Shown here in pieces: positions 18,528 to 26,982 of a stretch of 64,000 nucleotides of DNA. Each line of letters starts with the position of its first letter. Position 1 is the first letter of the stretch. A program made the position numbers and the translations under genes. Location of the stretch: contig NZ_JAPIVP010000013.1 in assembly GCF_026239555.1 (NCBI RefSeq), positions 85,560-149,559 on the forward strand, written 5' to 3'. The DNA is from Pedobacter sp. PF22-3. GTDB lineage: Bacteria > Bacteroidota > Bacteroidia > Sphingobacteriales > Sphingobacteriaceae. The notes beneath the pieces were generated by a model. That model was not told the origin of the DNA. It did no database searches and saw only the letters and a program-made list of their open reading frames with translations.

Positions 18528-19342
18528 TGGATAATTAATTTTAAAGGTTCGAAAAAATGGTTTAAAGGTCCGTTGCCTTCACCTGTTTTTATTTCACTAC
18601 CAGCTTGTAATGCCCGGCTGATGTAGTTTTTCGCATTTTTAATAGCATCCAGCAACGTTTTGCCTTTAGCCATTTCGGCAGCTATAGCTGATGAAAGCGT
18701 ACAACCTGTTCCGTGCAAATTTTTAGAAGCAATAAAAGTACTTTCGAGTATCACAGGAACATCGCTTCCACAAATAAAAACATCGTAAATTACCGGGCCT
18801 ATTAAATGTCCTCCTTTAACCAGAACAGCTTTTGCCCCTTTTTCAATAATTTTCTTACCTGCAGCAATCATATCATCAAGGTTATGAATGGGTTGCCCGC
18901 CCAGAATAACGGCTTCATCAATATTAGGGGTAACCAGGCTTACTATTGGAAACAATTTGTCAATTAATTGCTCAACGGTATCGGGTGCTATTAATTTATG
19001 ACCACTCGTAGCAACCATTACCGGATCTAAAATTACAGGTACATCCGCAGCGTAATTTTTAAGTTCTGTTTCAATTACATCAACCACTTCTGCCCGGTTA
19101 ATCATACCGATTTTAATCGCAACAGGTGCTATATCATCCAATACTGCTTGTAACTGATCTTTAATTATCGTGGCGGGAATACCATGAACGGAACGCACCC
19201 CTAGTGTATTCTGCGCGGTTACGGCTGTAATTACCGAGCTACCAAAACATCCCAGGGCCGAAAAGGTCTTCAAATCTGCCTGAATGCCAGCGCCGCCACC
19301 ACTATCTGAGCCAGCTATTGTTAATACTTGTATATAATTCAT
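18524..19342 (-). CDS. thiD: Hydroxymethylpyrimidine/phosphomethylpyrimidine kinase
   Basis: A ribokinase-fold kinase that phosphorylates HMP to HMP-PP for thiamine synthesis. The N-terminal VLTIAGSDSGGGAGIQAD is diagnostic and the C-terminal nucleotide region has LHGTGCTLSSAIAAE with the catalytic DTG-like turn (GTGC). I chose the ATG at 19342 because the family usually starts five to eight residues before VLTIAG; ATG 19357 and TTG 19369 are in frame upstream. The gene sits directly behind a TPP riboswitch and overlaps tenA. Other thiamine synthesis genes are absent here, which suggests a salvage unit. Confidence 0.95.
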   Translation of the reverse strand: MNYIQVLTIAGSDSGGGAGIQADLKTFSALGCFGSSVITAVTAQNTLGVRSVHGIPATIIKDQLQAVLDDIAPVAIKIGMINRAEVVDVIETELKNYAADVPVILDPVMVATSGHKLIAPDTVEQLIDKLFPIVSLVTPNIDEAVILGGQPIHNLDDMIAAGKKIIEKGAKAVLVKGGHLIGPVIYDVFICGSDVPVILESTFIASKNLHGTGCTLSSAIAAEMAKGKTLLDAIKNAKNYISRALQAGSEIKTGEGNGPLNHFFEPLKLIIQ

Positions 19343-19383
19343 TGCTAAAGACTTCATTTTGTTGTACAACTTCAGGAGTCTTC

Positions 19384-19400
19384 AAATGCCGAAGGCATTT
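19384..19400 (-). promoter_or_regulatory. Stem-loop between riboswitch and thiD
   Basis: AAATGCC and GGCATTT pair perfectly around TTC, 24 bp downstream of the riboswitch core on the minus strand. No T-run follows, so it could be the expression-platform helix rather than a classical terminator. Confidence 0.5.
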
Positions 19401-19423
19401 TATGCAATTATTGCAGACAAACT

Positions 19424-19577
19424 AATTTCCTACGCCGGCATGATCCGGATCAGGTCCATTTGAGGTTGATGGCTGGAGGGTTTTAAGGCTGAAGGAATTA
19501 CCCTCTACCTTTTTACCTTCTACCTTTAACCACAAAAAGGGTATATTCTCAGCCAACTTATTTGAAGGCACCCCTAA
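19424..19577 (-). promoter_or_regulatory. TPP riboswitch (THI element)
   Basis: On the minus strand the element opens with AGGGGTGCC, then GGCTGAGA (CTGAGA at 19547-19552), a variable P3 arm of about 70 nt rich in GGTAGA/TACCC-type pairs, then ACCTGATCCGGATCATGCCG and GCGTAGGAA. These are the two conserved TPP-binding halves. It precedes thiD and tenA, so high thiamine pyrophosphate should lower their expression. Upstream, TATATTGC at about 19592-19599 is a possible -7 box. Confidence 0.96.
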
Positions 19578-19696
19578 AGTTTTTATTGTTGCAATATAGG
19601 GCTTAATTTTAATTCTTCGTTTATGGAAATGAATTATATGCGAAGAGTTGTCAACTTAATAGCGAAAGGCCTATTAAGTTGACAACTCAAACAAAA

Positions 19697-19720
19697 AATC
19701 CCGATATAAATACCGGGATT
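19697..19720 (-). terminator. Terminator after the beta-propeller gene
   Basis: AATCCCG and CGGGATT arms; on the minus strand six T follow. The whole 24-base hairpin is identical to the one at 21614-21637. Confidence 0.8.
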
Positions 19721-19751
19721 AAACATAATAATTAATATAGGGATTGAGAGA

Positions 19752-21299
19752 CTATATTTTATCAGGTTGATAGAACCGAACGGTACCGTCTCCTTCATTT
19801 GAAACAATTAATAAACTTCTGCCATTCGGGCTATCTTTTGGTTTAACAAACATCAATCCTTCTGGTGCATCGCCAGTAGAGAATAGCTGAACAAATTTTG
19901 GCGCTGCAGGGGTGCTTACATCATAAATAGCTATCGCATCTGCACGTTCCAGGCCAATAAACGCCAGGGTTTGTCCGTTTACCTGGGCAACCGTTACACT
20001 TTCTACTTCAACACCTTTATTATCTGAGCGATCGTCATCATATTTACCAGCATCAATTACGTGTTGTTCAAGATCTTTCCCAATGTTGGCTACTAAAGTT
20101 CCGGTGTTTGCATTCAAAATACTCACACTTCTTCCTCCGGTTGAAAATAATTCCTGGTATATTTTGTTTGTACCAACCATGGTAAAACCAGCGGTATTGG
20201 TTACCGTAAGTCTTCCAAGGTTTGCATCTAACTGCAAAGTTGCAGCATTGGGGAACTTAACCGGATCCAAAATAAGATCCTTTACGCGAACCTCTTCTTT
20301 TGATTCTTTTGGTGTATAGTCCTGGCGGGTATCGCCTTCATTGGCCAGCGCCAGATACGCTGCACCATTGGCCGTAAAACAGGAAATTGCATCTGGCAGG
20401 TAATAAGCTTTTATTGGCCACGTACCCAAAACTTTTTTACCATCTTTATCGCTAACATCGAAAGCGTTTTCTGCCAGGCTAATATCTCTCGTGCCTAATG
20501 GAAAAATCTTGGTAATGGTTCCTGCTAAAATATCTACTTCGGCAACACCGTTGTTTTCTTGAAGCGTAACATAAGCTTTCTTAGAATCGCTGCTTACTGC
20601 AATGTATTCTGGCTCGATATCCTGGGTAAAACTGGCATTGTAACCATATATCCTGAAACCACCAGCCAGCAATGAAGCTTTTTGCGATTCAAAAGCTGAA
20701 AAATCTATTGTTTTTACCAAATAATTATCTTTGATACTGATGATTGAAATGGTTCCTTTTGGATCTACCGTATAGGCCAGATTGGGCTCACCTTCATTAG
20801 CAGATAAAATGTAGTTGCCATCCGGACTAAAAGTTACCATATCTGGCATAGCACCCACCGTAATTTTTTTAACTTCTGATAAATCTGAAGTTTTCAGTAC
20901 CAAAATATCACCATTACCTTGTTTATCAGCCCCATCTAAAGCAATTGCCAATAAACCGTTATTTACTGCAACGCTATTAATACCAGCATTTGCTGCAAAG
21001 CTTAAAGTTTGCAATTTTGTAACAGCTGGATATTTGCTCATGTCTACAACATCAACTTTGGTACCACCATCATTACTCACTACAAATAATCTTTTGGTTA
21101 AGGGATCGTAGGCGGAAATTTCAGAAGCGAATTCGCCACCTAAATCAATAGATGCAGTTTCTTTAAAGCTGTCGATTTTTTCTGGAACAATAGCTTCGAC
21201 CGGAGGATCTACAATCGGATCATCGGTTGAATCTTTTTTGCAGGCAGCAAATGCCAACGACGCAATAAGGATTGCACCAAATAGTTTTTTACAATTCAT
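19752..21299 (-). CDS. Choice-of-anchor I family beta-propeller lipoprotein
   Basis: A 515-residue lipoprotein. The signal peptide ends in LIASLAFAAC, followed by KKDSTDD, so it is lipid-anchored. The body is a series of propeller strands: YDPLTKRLFVVSNDGGTKVD, LLAIALDGADKQGNGDILVL, FSPDGNYILSANEGEPN, and ALANEGDTRQDY, as in the choice-of-anchor I domain proteins often annotated as alkaline-phosphatase-like surface proteins. I started it at ATG 21299, which gives a clean signal peptide; the frame is open to 21338. No catalytic site is evident. It is flanked by two identical terminators. Confidence 0.88.
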   Translation of the reverse strand: MNCKKLFGAILIASLAFAACKKDSTDDPIVDPPVEAIVPEKIDSFKETASIDLGGEFASEISAYDPLTKRLFVVSNDGGTKVDVVDMSKYPAVTKLQTLSFAANAGINSVAVNNGLLAIALDGADKQGNGDILVLKTSDLSEVKKITVGAMPDMVTFSPDGNYILSANEGEPNLAYTVDPKGTISIISIKDNYLVKTIDFSAFESQKASLLAGGFRIYGYNASFTQDIEPEYIAVSSDSKKAYVTLQENNGVAEVDILAGTITKIFPLGTRDISLAENAFDVSDKDGKKVLGTWPIKAYYLPDAISCFTANGAAYLALANEGDTRQDYTPKESKEEVRVKDLILDPVKFPNAATLQLDANLGRLTVTNTAGFTMVGTNKIYQELFSTGGRSVSILNANTGTLVANIGKDLEQHVIDAGKYDDDRSDNKGVEVESVTVAQVNGQTLAFIGLERADAIAIYDVSTPAAPKFVQLFSTGDAPEGLMFVKPKDSPNGRSLLIVSNEGDGTVRFYQPDKI

Positions 21300-21424
21300 G
21301 GTTTGTTTAATATCTGAGCCGCAAAAATAGAAGTGCAAAACGCTATTTTTCAGCCTGCGAACATTATCATTTGGTTAAGGAATTGTGAAGAAAAGACTAG
21401 AGCGGAAAGGGGAACGCAGAGCTG

Positions 21425-21530
21425 CCTTCATTTCGAGTATAGTGCAACGAAGTCGAGAACCCGGAGGCTCTGCACAGCTAAATCTGCCTAAATAGATCTC
21501 TCCATTTCACTGCGTTACAGTCGGGATGAC
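21425..21530. repeat. Degenerate paired GTC-hairpin element, ATTTCGA type
   Basis: A left half (CATTTCGAG...GTGCAACGAAGTCGAGAA) and a right half in opposite orientation (GATCTCTCC...CAGTCGGGATGAC) about 50 bp apart. The same paired layout is seen at 39873 and 49762. It lies between the propeller gene and lpdA, in a gap with no gene. Confidence 0.6.
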
Positions 21531-21613
21531 GGTAACGCTGGGGTGGTTATCCCGTTAAACTTTTTTTATCATTAAAGCATTCTCGCAATGATGGAGAGGG
21601 ACTAAAACAAAAA

Positions 21614-21637
21614 AATCCCGATATAAATACCGGGATT
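21614..21637 (-). terminator. Terminator after lipoamide dehydrogenase gene
   Basis: AATCCCG/CGGGATT hairpin with A-runs before and T-runs after, so it can work in both directions. It lies 39 bp after the lpdA stop. Confidence 0.85.
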
Positions 21638-21675
21638 TTTTATTCGTTTTGCCGAAACAAGTTCAGCTACTATTA

Positions 21676-23082
21676 TTAAATATGTATTGCTCTGTTATCA
21701 GTTGCAGCAAGAGCTGCTTCTTTTAACGCTTCGGTATAAGTTGGATGCGCATGGCAGGTACGGGCAATATCTTCAGCAGATGCGCGGAATTCCATTGCAA
21801 TAACGGCTTCAGCAATCATATCTGCAGCACGCGGACCAATCATGTGTACACCTAAAACCTCATCAGTTGCAGCATCAGCCAAAACTTTAATGAAACCATC
21901 GGTATCCATACTTGCTTTAGCACGTCCGCTGGCTTTGAATGGAAACGAACCTGCTTTATATTTTGTTCCTTTTTCTTTCAACTGCTCTTCGGTTAAACCT
22001 ACAGAAGCCACTTCTGGCCAGGTATAAACCACTCCAGGGATTAAGTTATAGTTAATATGTGGTTTCTGACCGGCAATGGTTTCGGCAACGTAAGTACCTT
22101 CATCTTCTGCTTTGTGTGCCAACATTGCACCAGTAATTACATCTCCAATGGCATAAACACCAGCAACCGAAGTTTCTAAATGTTCATTTACAGGAACTTT
22201 TTTACCTCTTTCTTCTACTGTAATTCCTATTTTATCTAAACCTAAACCTTCGGTATAAGCCGTACGACCAACAGCTACGATACAATAATCAGCGTCGAAA
22301 TTTACGGCTTCACCCTTCGCATTTTCGGCAGTAACTGTTACTGTTTTACCATTATTTGTAGCACCGGTAACTTTATGATTCATGAAGAATTCCATACCTA
22401 AGTTTTTCTTCAATACGCGTTGAAGTTCTTTACCTAAACTTGCATCCATTGTTGCAATGATGGATGGTAAAAACTCAATTACTGAAACTTTTGTACCTAA
22501 ACGGGCGTAAACAGAACCTAACTCCAAACCGATAACACCGCCACCAATTACAACCATCGACTTTGGAACTTCTTTAATATTTAAAGCCTCTGTTGAGGTA
22601 ATAATGCGTTTTTTATCGATTGGCAAAAATGGCAAGGCTGTAGGCTTGGAACCCGTAGCAATGATCACATTTTTAGCGGTTAAGGTCTCTGTAGAACCAT
22701 CAGCCTTTGTGATTAAAACTGTGTTTTTATCTACAAATGAACCAACGCCTTCATAAGAATCGATTTTATTTTTCTTGAATAAATAGGTAATACCGGCTGT
22801 ATTTTGTGCAACAACATCGTCTTTACGGGCGATCATTTGTGGCATATTTACCTTAAGGCTTTTTAAATCGATACCGTGAGTAGTAAATGTATGAGCAGCG
22901 TTGTGAAAATGCTCTGATGAATCTAACAAAGCTTTTGATGGAATACAACCTACATTTAAGCAAGTACCTCCAAAAGTTTTATATTTTTCTACTACAGCAG
23001 TTTTTAAACCTAACTGAGCACAACGGATTGCGCCTACATAACCGCCCGGCCCTGAACCGATAACAACGACATCGTATTGCAT
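21676..23082 (-). CDS. lpdA: Dihydrolipoyl dehydrogenase (E3)
   Basis: A 468-residue flavoprotein disulfide reductase. FAD motif VIGSGPGGYVGAI (7-19), redox pair C41/C46 in GGTCLNVGCIPSK, NAD motif VVIGGGVIGLELGSVYARLG, and the C-terminal catalytic pair in HAHPTYTEALKEAA. It reoxidises lipoamide in pyruvate, 2-oxoglutarate and glycine-cleavage complexes. It stands alone here; gcvT, a partner system, is 34 kb away. Length is normal and no features are missing. Confidence 0.97.
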   Translation of the reverse strand: MQYDVVVIGSGPGGYVGAIRCAQLGLKTAVVEKYKTFGGTCLNVGCIPSKALLDSSEHFHNAAHTFTTHGIDLKSLKVNMPQMIARKDDVVAQNTAGITYLFKKNKIDSYEGVGSFVDKNTVLITKADGSTETLTAKNVIIATGSKPTALPFLPIDKKRIITSTEALNIKEVPKSMVVIGGGVIGLELGSVYARLGTKVSVIEFLPSIIATMDASLGKELQRVLKKNLGMEFFMNHKVTGATNNGKTVTVTAENAKGEAVNFDADYCIVAVGRTAYTEGLGLDKIGITVEERGKKVPVNEHLETSVAGVYAIGDVITGAMLAHKAEDEGTYVAETIAGQKPHINYNLIPGVVYTWPEVASVGLTEEQLKEKGTKYKAGSFPFKASGRAKASMDTDGFIKVLADAATDEVLGVHMIGPRAADMIAEAVIAMEFRASAEDIARTCHAHPTYTEALKEAALAATDNRAIHI

Positions 23083-23451
23083 AATTTCTTAAGTAATTTA
23101 ATTAGCCAAATGTATGTAAAAAAGGCGAAAAGCTAAAAGTAGAATAGGCAATAGTATTGTCATTCCTGCCATCCGTACGGTTCATGAACCCATAGCCAGA
23201 ACAAATGCGCTAATACTGGTGTCGGAATAGCATGATCCCAAAAAATTCAATGGCTATAAGTTGCTGAGCAAAAAAACATTTTACTTTAAGACCATAAAAT
23301 ATAGGATTCGTTCCAGTACACAAATAAATAACTTAAACTAAGTCTTTGAGGTTTTGCGGTGATCAACCAATAATTTGATTAGCCACAAAGAATTGAGAAT
23401 TGAACTACTGACTAATGAACTATTGACCAATAAACGATTGACGAATAAACC
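23083..23451. other. Gene-free gap with a short palindrome and degenerate repeats
   Basis: No gene seen. GGTTCATGAACC at 23179-23190 is a perfect 12-base palindrome. The end (23395-23450) is a run of degenerate ATTGA/CTAATGAACTA-type short repeats running up to the VOC gene. Confidence 0.4.
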
Positions 23452-23808
23452 CTAAGCCTCTTGCCCAAAGGTCAGTAAATTGCTATCCGGATCGAGCATG
23501 GAAAACTCTCTCTGCCCCCAGGGTTTTGTTTGCAAATGCCCATTTGGGTGAATGCTTTGTTTGGTATCCAGCATAGAATTGTACAAACCTTCTATATCAT
23601 CCGTACGGACGTAAACCTGTCCGTAGTTTTCTTTCGGATCAAGTGCTTCAAATAAAAAAAAGTGAATCTGAATATGGTCTTTTTTAACCATTAGGTAATC
23701 CTTGAAGTTTTCTGCGCCAATGTCTTTAAATCCTAATTTATTTACATAAAAATCTTTGGTGATTTCTTTATCACGCATTGGAAGTTTTGGGTTGATCTCT
23801 GTCAGCAT
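23452..23808 (-). CDS. VOC superfamily protein (glyoxalase/bleomycin-resistance fold)
   Basis: A 118-residue single VOC module: INPKLPMRDKEITKDFYVNKLGFKD opens the first beta-alpha-beta unit, and YVRTDDIEGLYNSML and the closing EFSMLDPDSNLLTFGQ the second. This is close to the bleomycin-resistance-protein-like group of short VOC proteins. Substrate unknown. I started at ATG 23808; a GTG at 23853 is in frame but adds a charged stretch untypical of the family. A crp/fnr remnant lies just upstream. Confidence 0.88.
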   Translation of the reverse strand: MLTEINPKLPMRDKEITKDFYVNKLGFKDIGAENFKDYLMVKKDHIQIHFFLFEALDPKENYGQVYVRTDDIEGLYNSMLDTKQSIHPNGHLQTKPWGQREFSMLDPDSNLLTFGQEA

Positions 23809-23872
23809 ATTTTTTTTTATTTCAAAAATGAGCAATTTTTTCAAAAGCAGCACCTGATCGAAATCAGGAAAT

Positions 23873-23977
23873 TCAATAGTTTGCCCTAACCCTGCTTAAT
23901 GTTTCTGGAGTTATTTTAAGATACGAAGCGATTAGTTTAACTGGAAAAACCTGTAAAATAATGGGATGAAAATGTTC
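23873..23977 (-). pseudogene. Remnant of a Crp/Fnr-family regulator (C-terminal end only)
   Basis: On the minus strand the bases before the VOC gene encode a tail with FHPIILQVFPVKLIASYL followed by KITPETLSRVRANY and a stop. This is the recognition-helix end of cAMP-receptor-like regulators common in Bacteroidota (typical form: IASYLGITPETLSRIR). Upstream of this the same frame has TAG stops and no DNA-sensing or nucleotide-binding domain remains before the next gene. It is therefore a decayed gene. Confidence 0.75.
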
Positions 23978-24046
23978 CTACACCTGCTAAAATTTCCTGA
24001 GCTGACATTATAAACTAAATTATTCGGAAGATAGAATATCAAGCAA

Positions 24047-24655
24047 TTATTGATAAGCTATTTTTCTGGTGATTAAATAAGCAACAATTATGTTTGGAAT
24101 CCAGCATAACCAGGCAACAACCAGGTACGCTTTTATAAAATCGCCATACATTATTGTCAAAATGGGCAGCCAAATCCTTAATGTTACCGCAGCAAAACAG
24201 GCGGCATAACTATAAACCATCATTTTTTGATGTGCTGCAATTTCTCCGTGTTTAATGTATAAATAAGCTTTTAAAGTAGTGTAAAACCAAAGGGTGCCCA
24301 AACAAATAAATCCTGCGGAAGAAATCCACCCGCCTGTAGCAAAAAAAGCAACATAAATGCCTGCTAATGCACTGAGCAGTACGGCAACTATATAAACTTT
24401 ACCCAATTTCCGGTGTAATGCCATTCGTTTATTTCTCATTTTAGGACTAAATTGTGTCCAACCGATAAATAAAGCGATTCCTCCTAAAATAATATGCGTG
24501 TAAAAGCCAATGTTCCAGCAAGTGTTGCTCAACAACTCAACCGACTTTGAACTTAATAATCCAAATTTTCTATTGGTTAAAAAGTAAATCGTTGGATAAA
24601 GTCCAATCAGCAATGCGAAAGTTGCAAATAAAATCCATAATCCTTTTTTTACCAT
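24047..24655 (-). CDS. DUF2306 family membrane protein
   Basis: A 202-residue protein with about six transmembrane helices. The core matches DUF2306: FYTHIILGGIALFIGWTQFS, the charged loop RNKRMALHRKLGKVYIVAVL, and later HGEIAAHQKMMVYSYAACFA, with histidines in the loops that could bind metal or heme. Function is unknown for the family. It is 43 bp downstream of the HAD gene on the same strand and may be co-transcribed with it. Confidence 0.82.
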   Translation of the reverse strand: MVKKGLWILFATFALLIGLYPTIYFLTNRKFGLLSSKSVELLSNTCWNIGFYTHIILGGIALFIGWTQFSPKMRNKRMALHRKLGKVYIVAVLLSALAGIYVAFFATGGWISSAGFICLGTLWFYTTLKAYLYIKHGEIAAHQKMMVYSYAACFAAVTLRIWLPILTIMYGDFIKAYLVVAWLCWIPNIIVAYLITRKIAYQ

Positions 24656-24697
24656 ACTGAGCGTCCTGTTAATACTAAGCTAGTTAATTTTCAATAA

Positions 24698-25363
24698 CTA
24701 AATCAGTTCTTTTTGTAACATAAATGTTTTGGCGTTGGCAAAACTGAGGAACAGTTCATCTGCTATTTTTAATTTTTGGTGTGCCCGCACATTACTTTGT
24801 ATAGCATAACAGGTAATACCAGCAGCCATAGCCGATTTAACCCCATTTAGGGTATCTTCAAAAACGATGCATTCTTCTTTGTCCAAACCCAGGCGTTCTA
24901 CACAAAGGTTATAACTCTCGGGATCGGGTTTTGATTTGCTTACATCTGTACGGGTAATAAACAGACTGAAATATTTGGCCAGACCATTGCGCTCGAAAAC
25001 AGCTTCAACATCAATCTTCGGACTGGCGGTGACCACTGCAAGCGTAAGTCCTTTTTCGTAAGCAAACTGTACAAATTCTAAGGCATGTGGCATTAGTTCT
25101 ATATCAGTTGTTCTAAAACCTTCAAAAGTTATCTTTTCTCTTCTCTCAATAAAGTTTGCTAAATCTTCATCAATTTTATAGCGGTATAAAATGGTTTTTG
25201 CATTTTTCGGTAGCGGAATCCCCGCATAATTACTTAGCCAATCCTTAAATTCGATATGCACATTATAGGGTGCTAAAAAGGTATTCCAACAATCGAAATG
25301 AAACTTTTCAGAATCAATCAATGTACCATCTAAATCGAAAAGCAGGGCTTTTATTTTACTCAT
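24698..25363 (-). CDS. HAD-family phosphatase, beta-phosphoglucomutase-like
   Basis: A 221-residue HAD hydrolase. Motif I is FDLDGTLIDSE with nucleophile D10 and acid/base D12; motif II is VVTASPK; motif III includes K in SKSKPDPESY; motif IV is VFEDTLNGVKSA. The helical cap between motif I and II (about 18-85) puts it with beta-phosphoglucomutase and 2-deoxyglucose-6-phosphatase types. Its sugar-phosphate substrate cannot be told. It is 23 bp downstream of the phytase-like lipoprotein gene. Confidence 0.9.
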   Translation of the reverse strand: MSKIKALLFDLDGTLIDSEKFHFDCWNTFLAPYNVHIEFKDWLSNYAGIPLPKNAKTILYRYKIDEDLANFIERREKITFEGFRTTDIELMPHALEFVQFAYEKGLTLAVVTASPKIDVEAVFERNGLAKYFSLFITRTDVSKSKPDPESYNLCVERLGLDKEECIVFEDTLNGVKSAMAAGITCYAIQSNVRAHQKLKIADELFLSFANAKTFMLQKELI

Positions 25364-25386
25364 TATAAATTTTTAACTGATTTGGT

Positions 25387-26547
25387 TTATGGAACAATCT
25401 CGAAAAGGAAAAACTGTTGCACCTGAGATTTACCAAAATTATTATCTACACAAAATATCAAAGAATGGTGTCCGTTGGCAAGTTTTGGCCCAAACGTTAC
25501 ACCTTCAAAATTATCGATGTGCCTGTTTAAGGTATCAAAATCGAAAAGTAGTTTTTTGCTGAGTGGCTTAGGCAGGTTTTTCGCAAAAGATGCATTATTG
25601 ATTTCATTTTCTGCACCATTGAGATCAACCAGGTAAAGTTTTAAAAAAGTATGGTCATCGTGCCCTTTTGCCCAGGCCCGCTCCATTACCAAAAGCGTAT
25701 GATGGTTAATGGCCAGTATTTCGGAAATTCCATTCACATTCCAGTCATTATCCACAGTAGGTTTAACAGGTAAGGCGCCAAGGTTATAAGCATATTGTGC
25801 AACATTCTTTTTAGTCGCCACATCAAACTTTAAAATTCGTGTTAGAGCTTTATCATATTCAAAAGCAGCTTGCAGACCATCCTGGTAAAGTGGCTCCTCC
25901 AAGCTGGCATATAACGTTTTGTAATCATCCGCATAAGTTAATCCCTCAAATAAAGCATTTTTTCGTGCACCGCTCTCTGTTTTGGTAAAGTGAAAACCTT
26001 CTGGCAGCGGAATGGTGTCTAAAAATTTTCCAATTGTAGATATAAAAGTTAAACTGGGTTGAACAATGGTCGTATCACCATTTTTAAATAACCTTTCGCC
26101 TTCGCTGCTCCAGATCAGTTGATTGGTAATTGGATTATAACGAACAGACTCTCCATCTGGCTTCACACTTTTATCGGTCCCATATTTGGGATATTCTTTT
26201 CCGTTTTCCTGTAAAAGAAAAGTAACTCCTGTAATCCGGATGCTATCGATTTTATTTTCTTTGAGATCAATCTTTGCGGTGTAAATCCTTGCCGGGCTAA
26301 ATTGCGAAGGATCATCACTGATCATATAATACTGGTTCTGTTTTATATCATAATCAATACCTGATAAACCACCAACAACCGTATTTTGAAAAACAGGGTT
26401 TAAGGGCATAACGTATTCATCCAGAAACCTGACAGCTGAAACACTTGTCTCATCTGGCTTAACCGCAGCATGTTTAGCTACTGAACAGGAAGATAAAACA
26501 ACAACGAAAAGAGCATAAATAATGAAAGATGATCCTATAGGTTTCAA
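25387..26547 (-). CDS. Esterase-like/phytase-like domain lipoprotein
   Basis: A 386-residue lipoprotein: lipobox VLSSC with cysteine near 20, then a beta-propeller of the phytase-like type. Characteristic parts are GGLSGIDYDIKQNQYYMISDD, PDGESVRYNPITNQLIWSSEGE, FEGLTYADDYKTLYASLEEPL and the closing DNFEGVTFGPKLANGHHSLIFCVDNN. Members are periplasmic or surface-attached and of unclear activity. It is the first gene of a unit with the HAD and DUF2306 genes. Confidence 0.85.
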   Translation of the reverse strand: MKPIGSSFIIYALFVVVLSSCSVAKHAAVKPDETSVSAVRFLDEYVMPLNPVFQNTVVGGLSGIDYDIKQNQYYMISDDPSQFSPARIYTAKIDLKENKIDSIRITGVTFLLQENGKEYPKYGTDKSVKPDGESVRYNPITNQLIWSSEGERLFKNGDTTIVQPSLTFISTIGKFLDTIPLPEGFHFTKTESGARKNALFEGLTYADDYKTLYASLEEPLYQDGLQAAFEYDKALTRILKFDVATKKNVAQYAYNLGALPVKPTVDNDWNVNGISEILAINHHTLLVMERAWAKGHDDHTFLKLYLVDLNGAENEINNASFAKNLPKPLSKKLLFDFDTLNRHIDNFEGVTFGPKLANGHHSLIFCVDNNFGKSQVQQFFLFEIVP

Positions 26548-26982
26548 ATCGAAATATTTAGACTGTAAAAATATAGTTTTTTTGGACGGCTTGGGCTCAA
26601 GTTATGCTGAATTATTTTAGGGAGCCTAGTAGGAAGAGTTCTTTTATGTGCTGTTAGATTTTACCATTTAACAGGCGTCAATGCTAATTTAGCTTCCTTT
26701 AATTAATCTTTTTTGCAACGAAGACAATCGGAGGTAACATCCAATTACACATTTATTTAGCTTGATTAAGTATCGAAGCCGGATTATTGGCAAATCTTTC
26801 ACCAGTTCCTTCGCTGTGGCGCTACCATTGCCGTTATTGTCCATTATTTTTATATTATCCCTAGGGATGACATTTTGGGACATCTTTCTGAATGTAATGA
26901 AAAATCTTCAACGAACAACAGCCAGATGGTAACATCTGGCTGCACATGTAAAATAACAAGTACTTAATTTGGTTGAATCACC
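26548..26982. other. Gene-free gap with a strong hairpin
   Basis: I see no convincing gene. A 64-codon frame at 26689-26883 (minus) has no recognisable features. The main structure is the 10-bp hairpin at 26919-26942; a weaker look-alike, GGAGGTAACATCC, is at about 26731. Confidence 0.4.
26919..26942 (-). terminator. Perfect 10-bp stem-loop after the DUF6515 gene
   Basis: CAGCCAGATG pairs with CATCTGGCTG around a 4-nt loop. It lies about 40 bp after the DUF6515 stop on the minus strand. The T-run is short (TTGTT), so it may be a weak terminator or a 3'-end stabilising structure. Confidence 0.55.

Noticed and set aside
26689..26883. 64-codon minus frame after the phytase-like gene
   Set aside because: No signal peptide, motif or conserved pattern; lies in a gap with hairpin structure.
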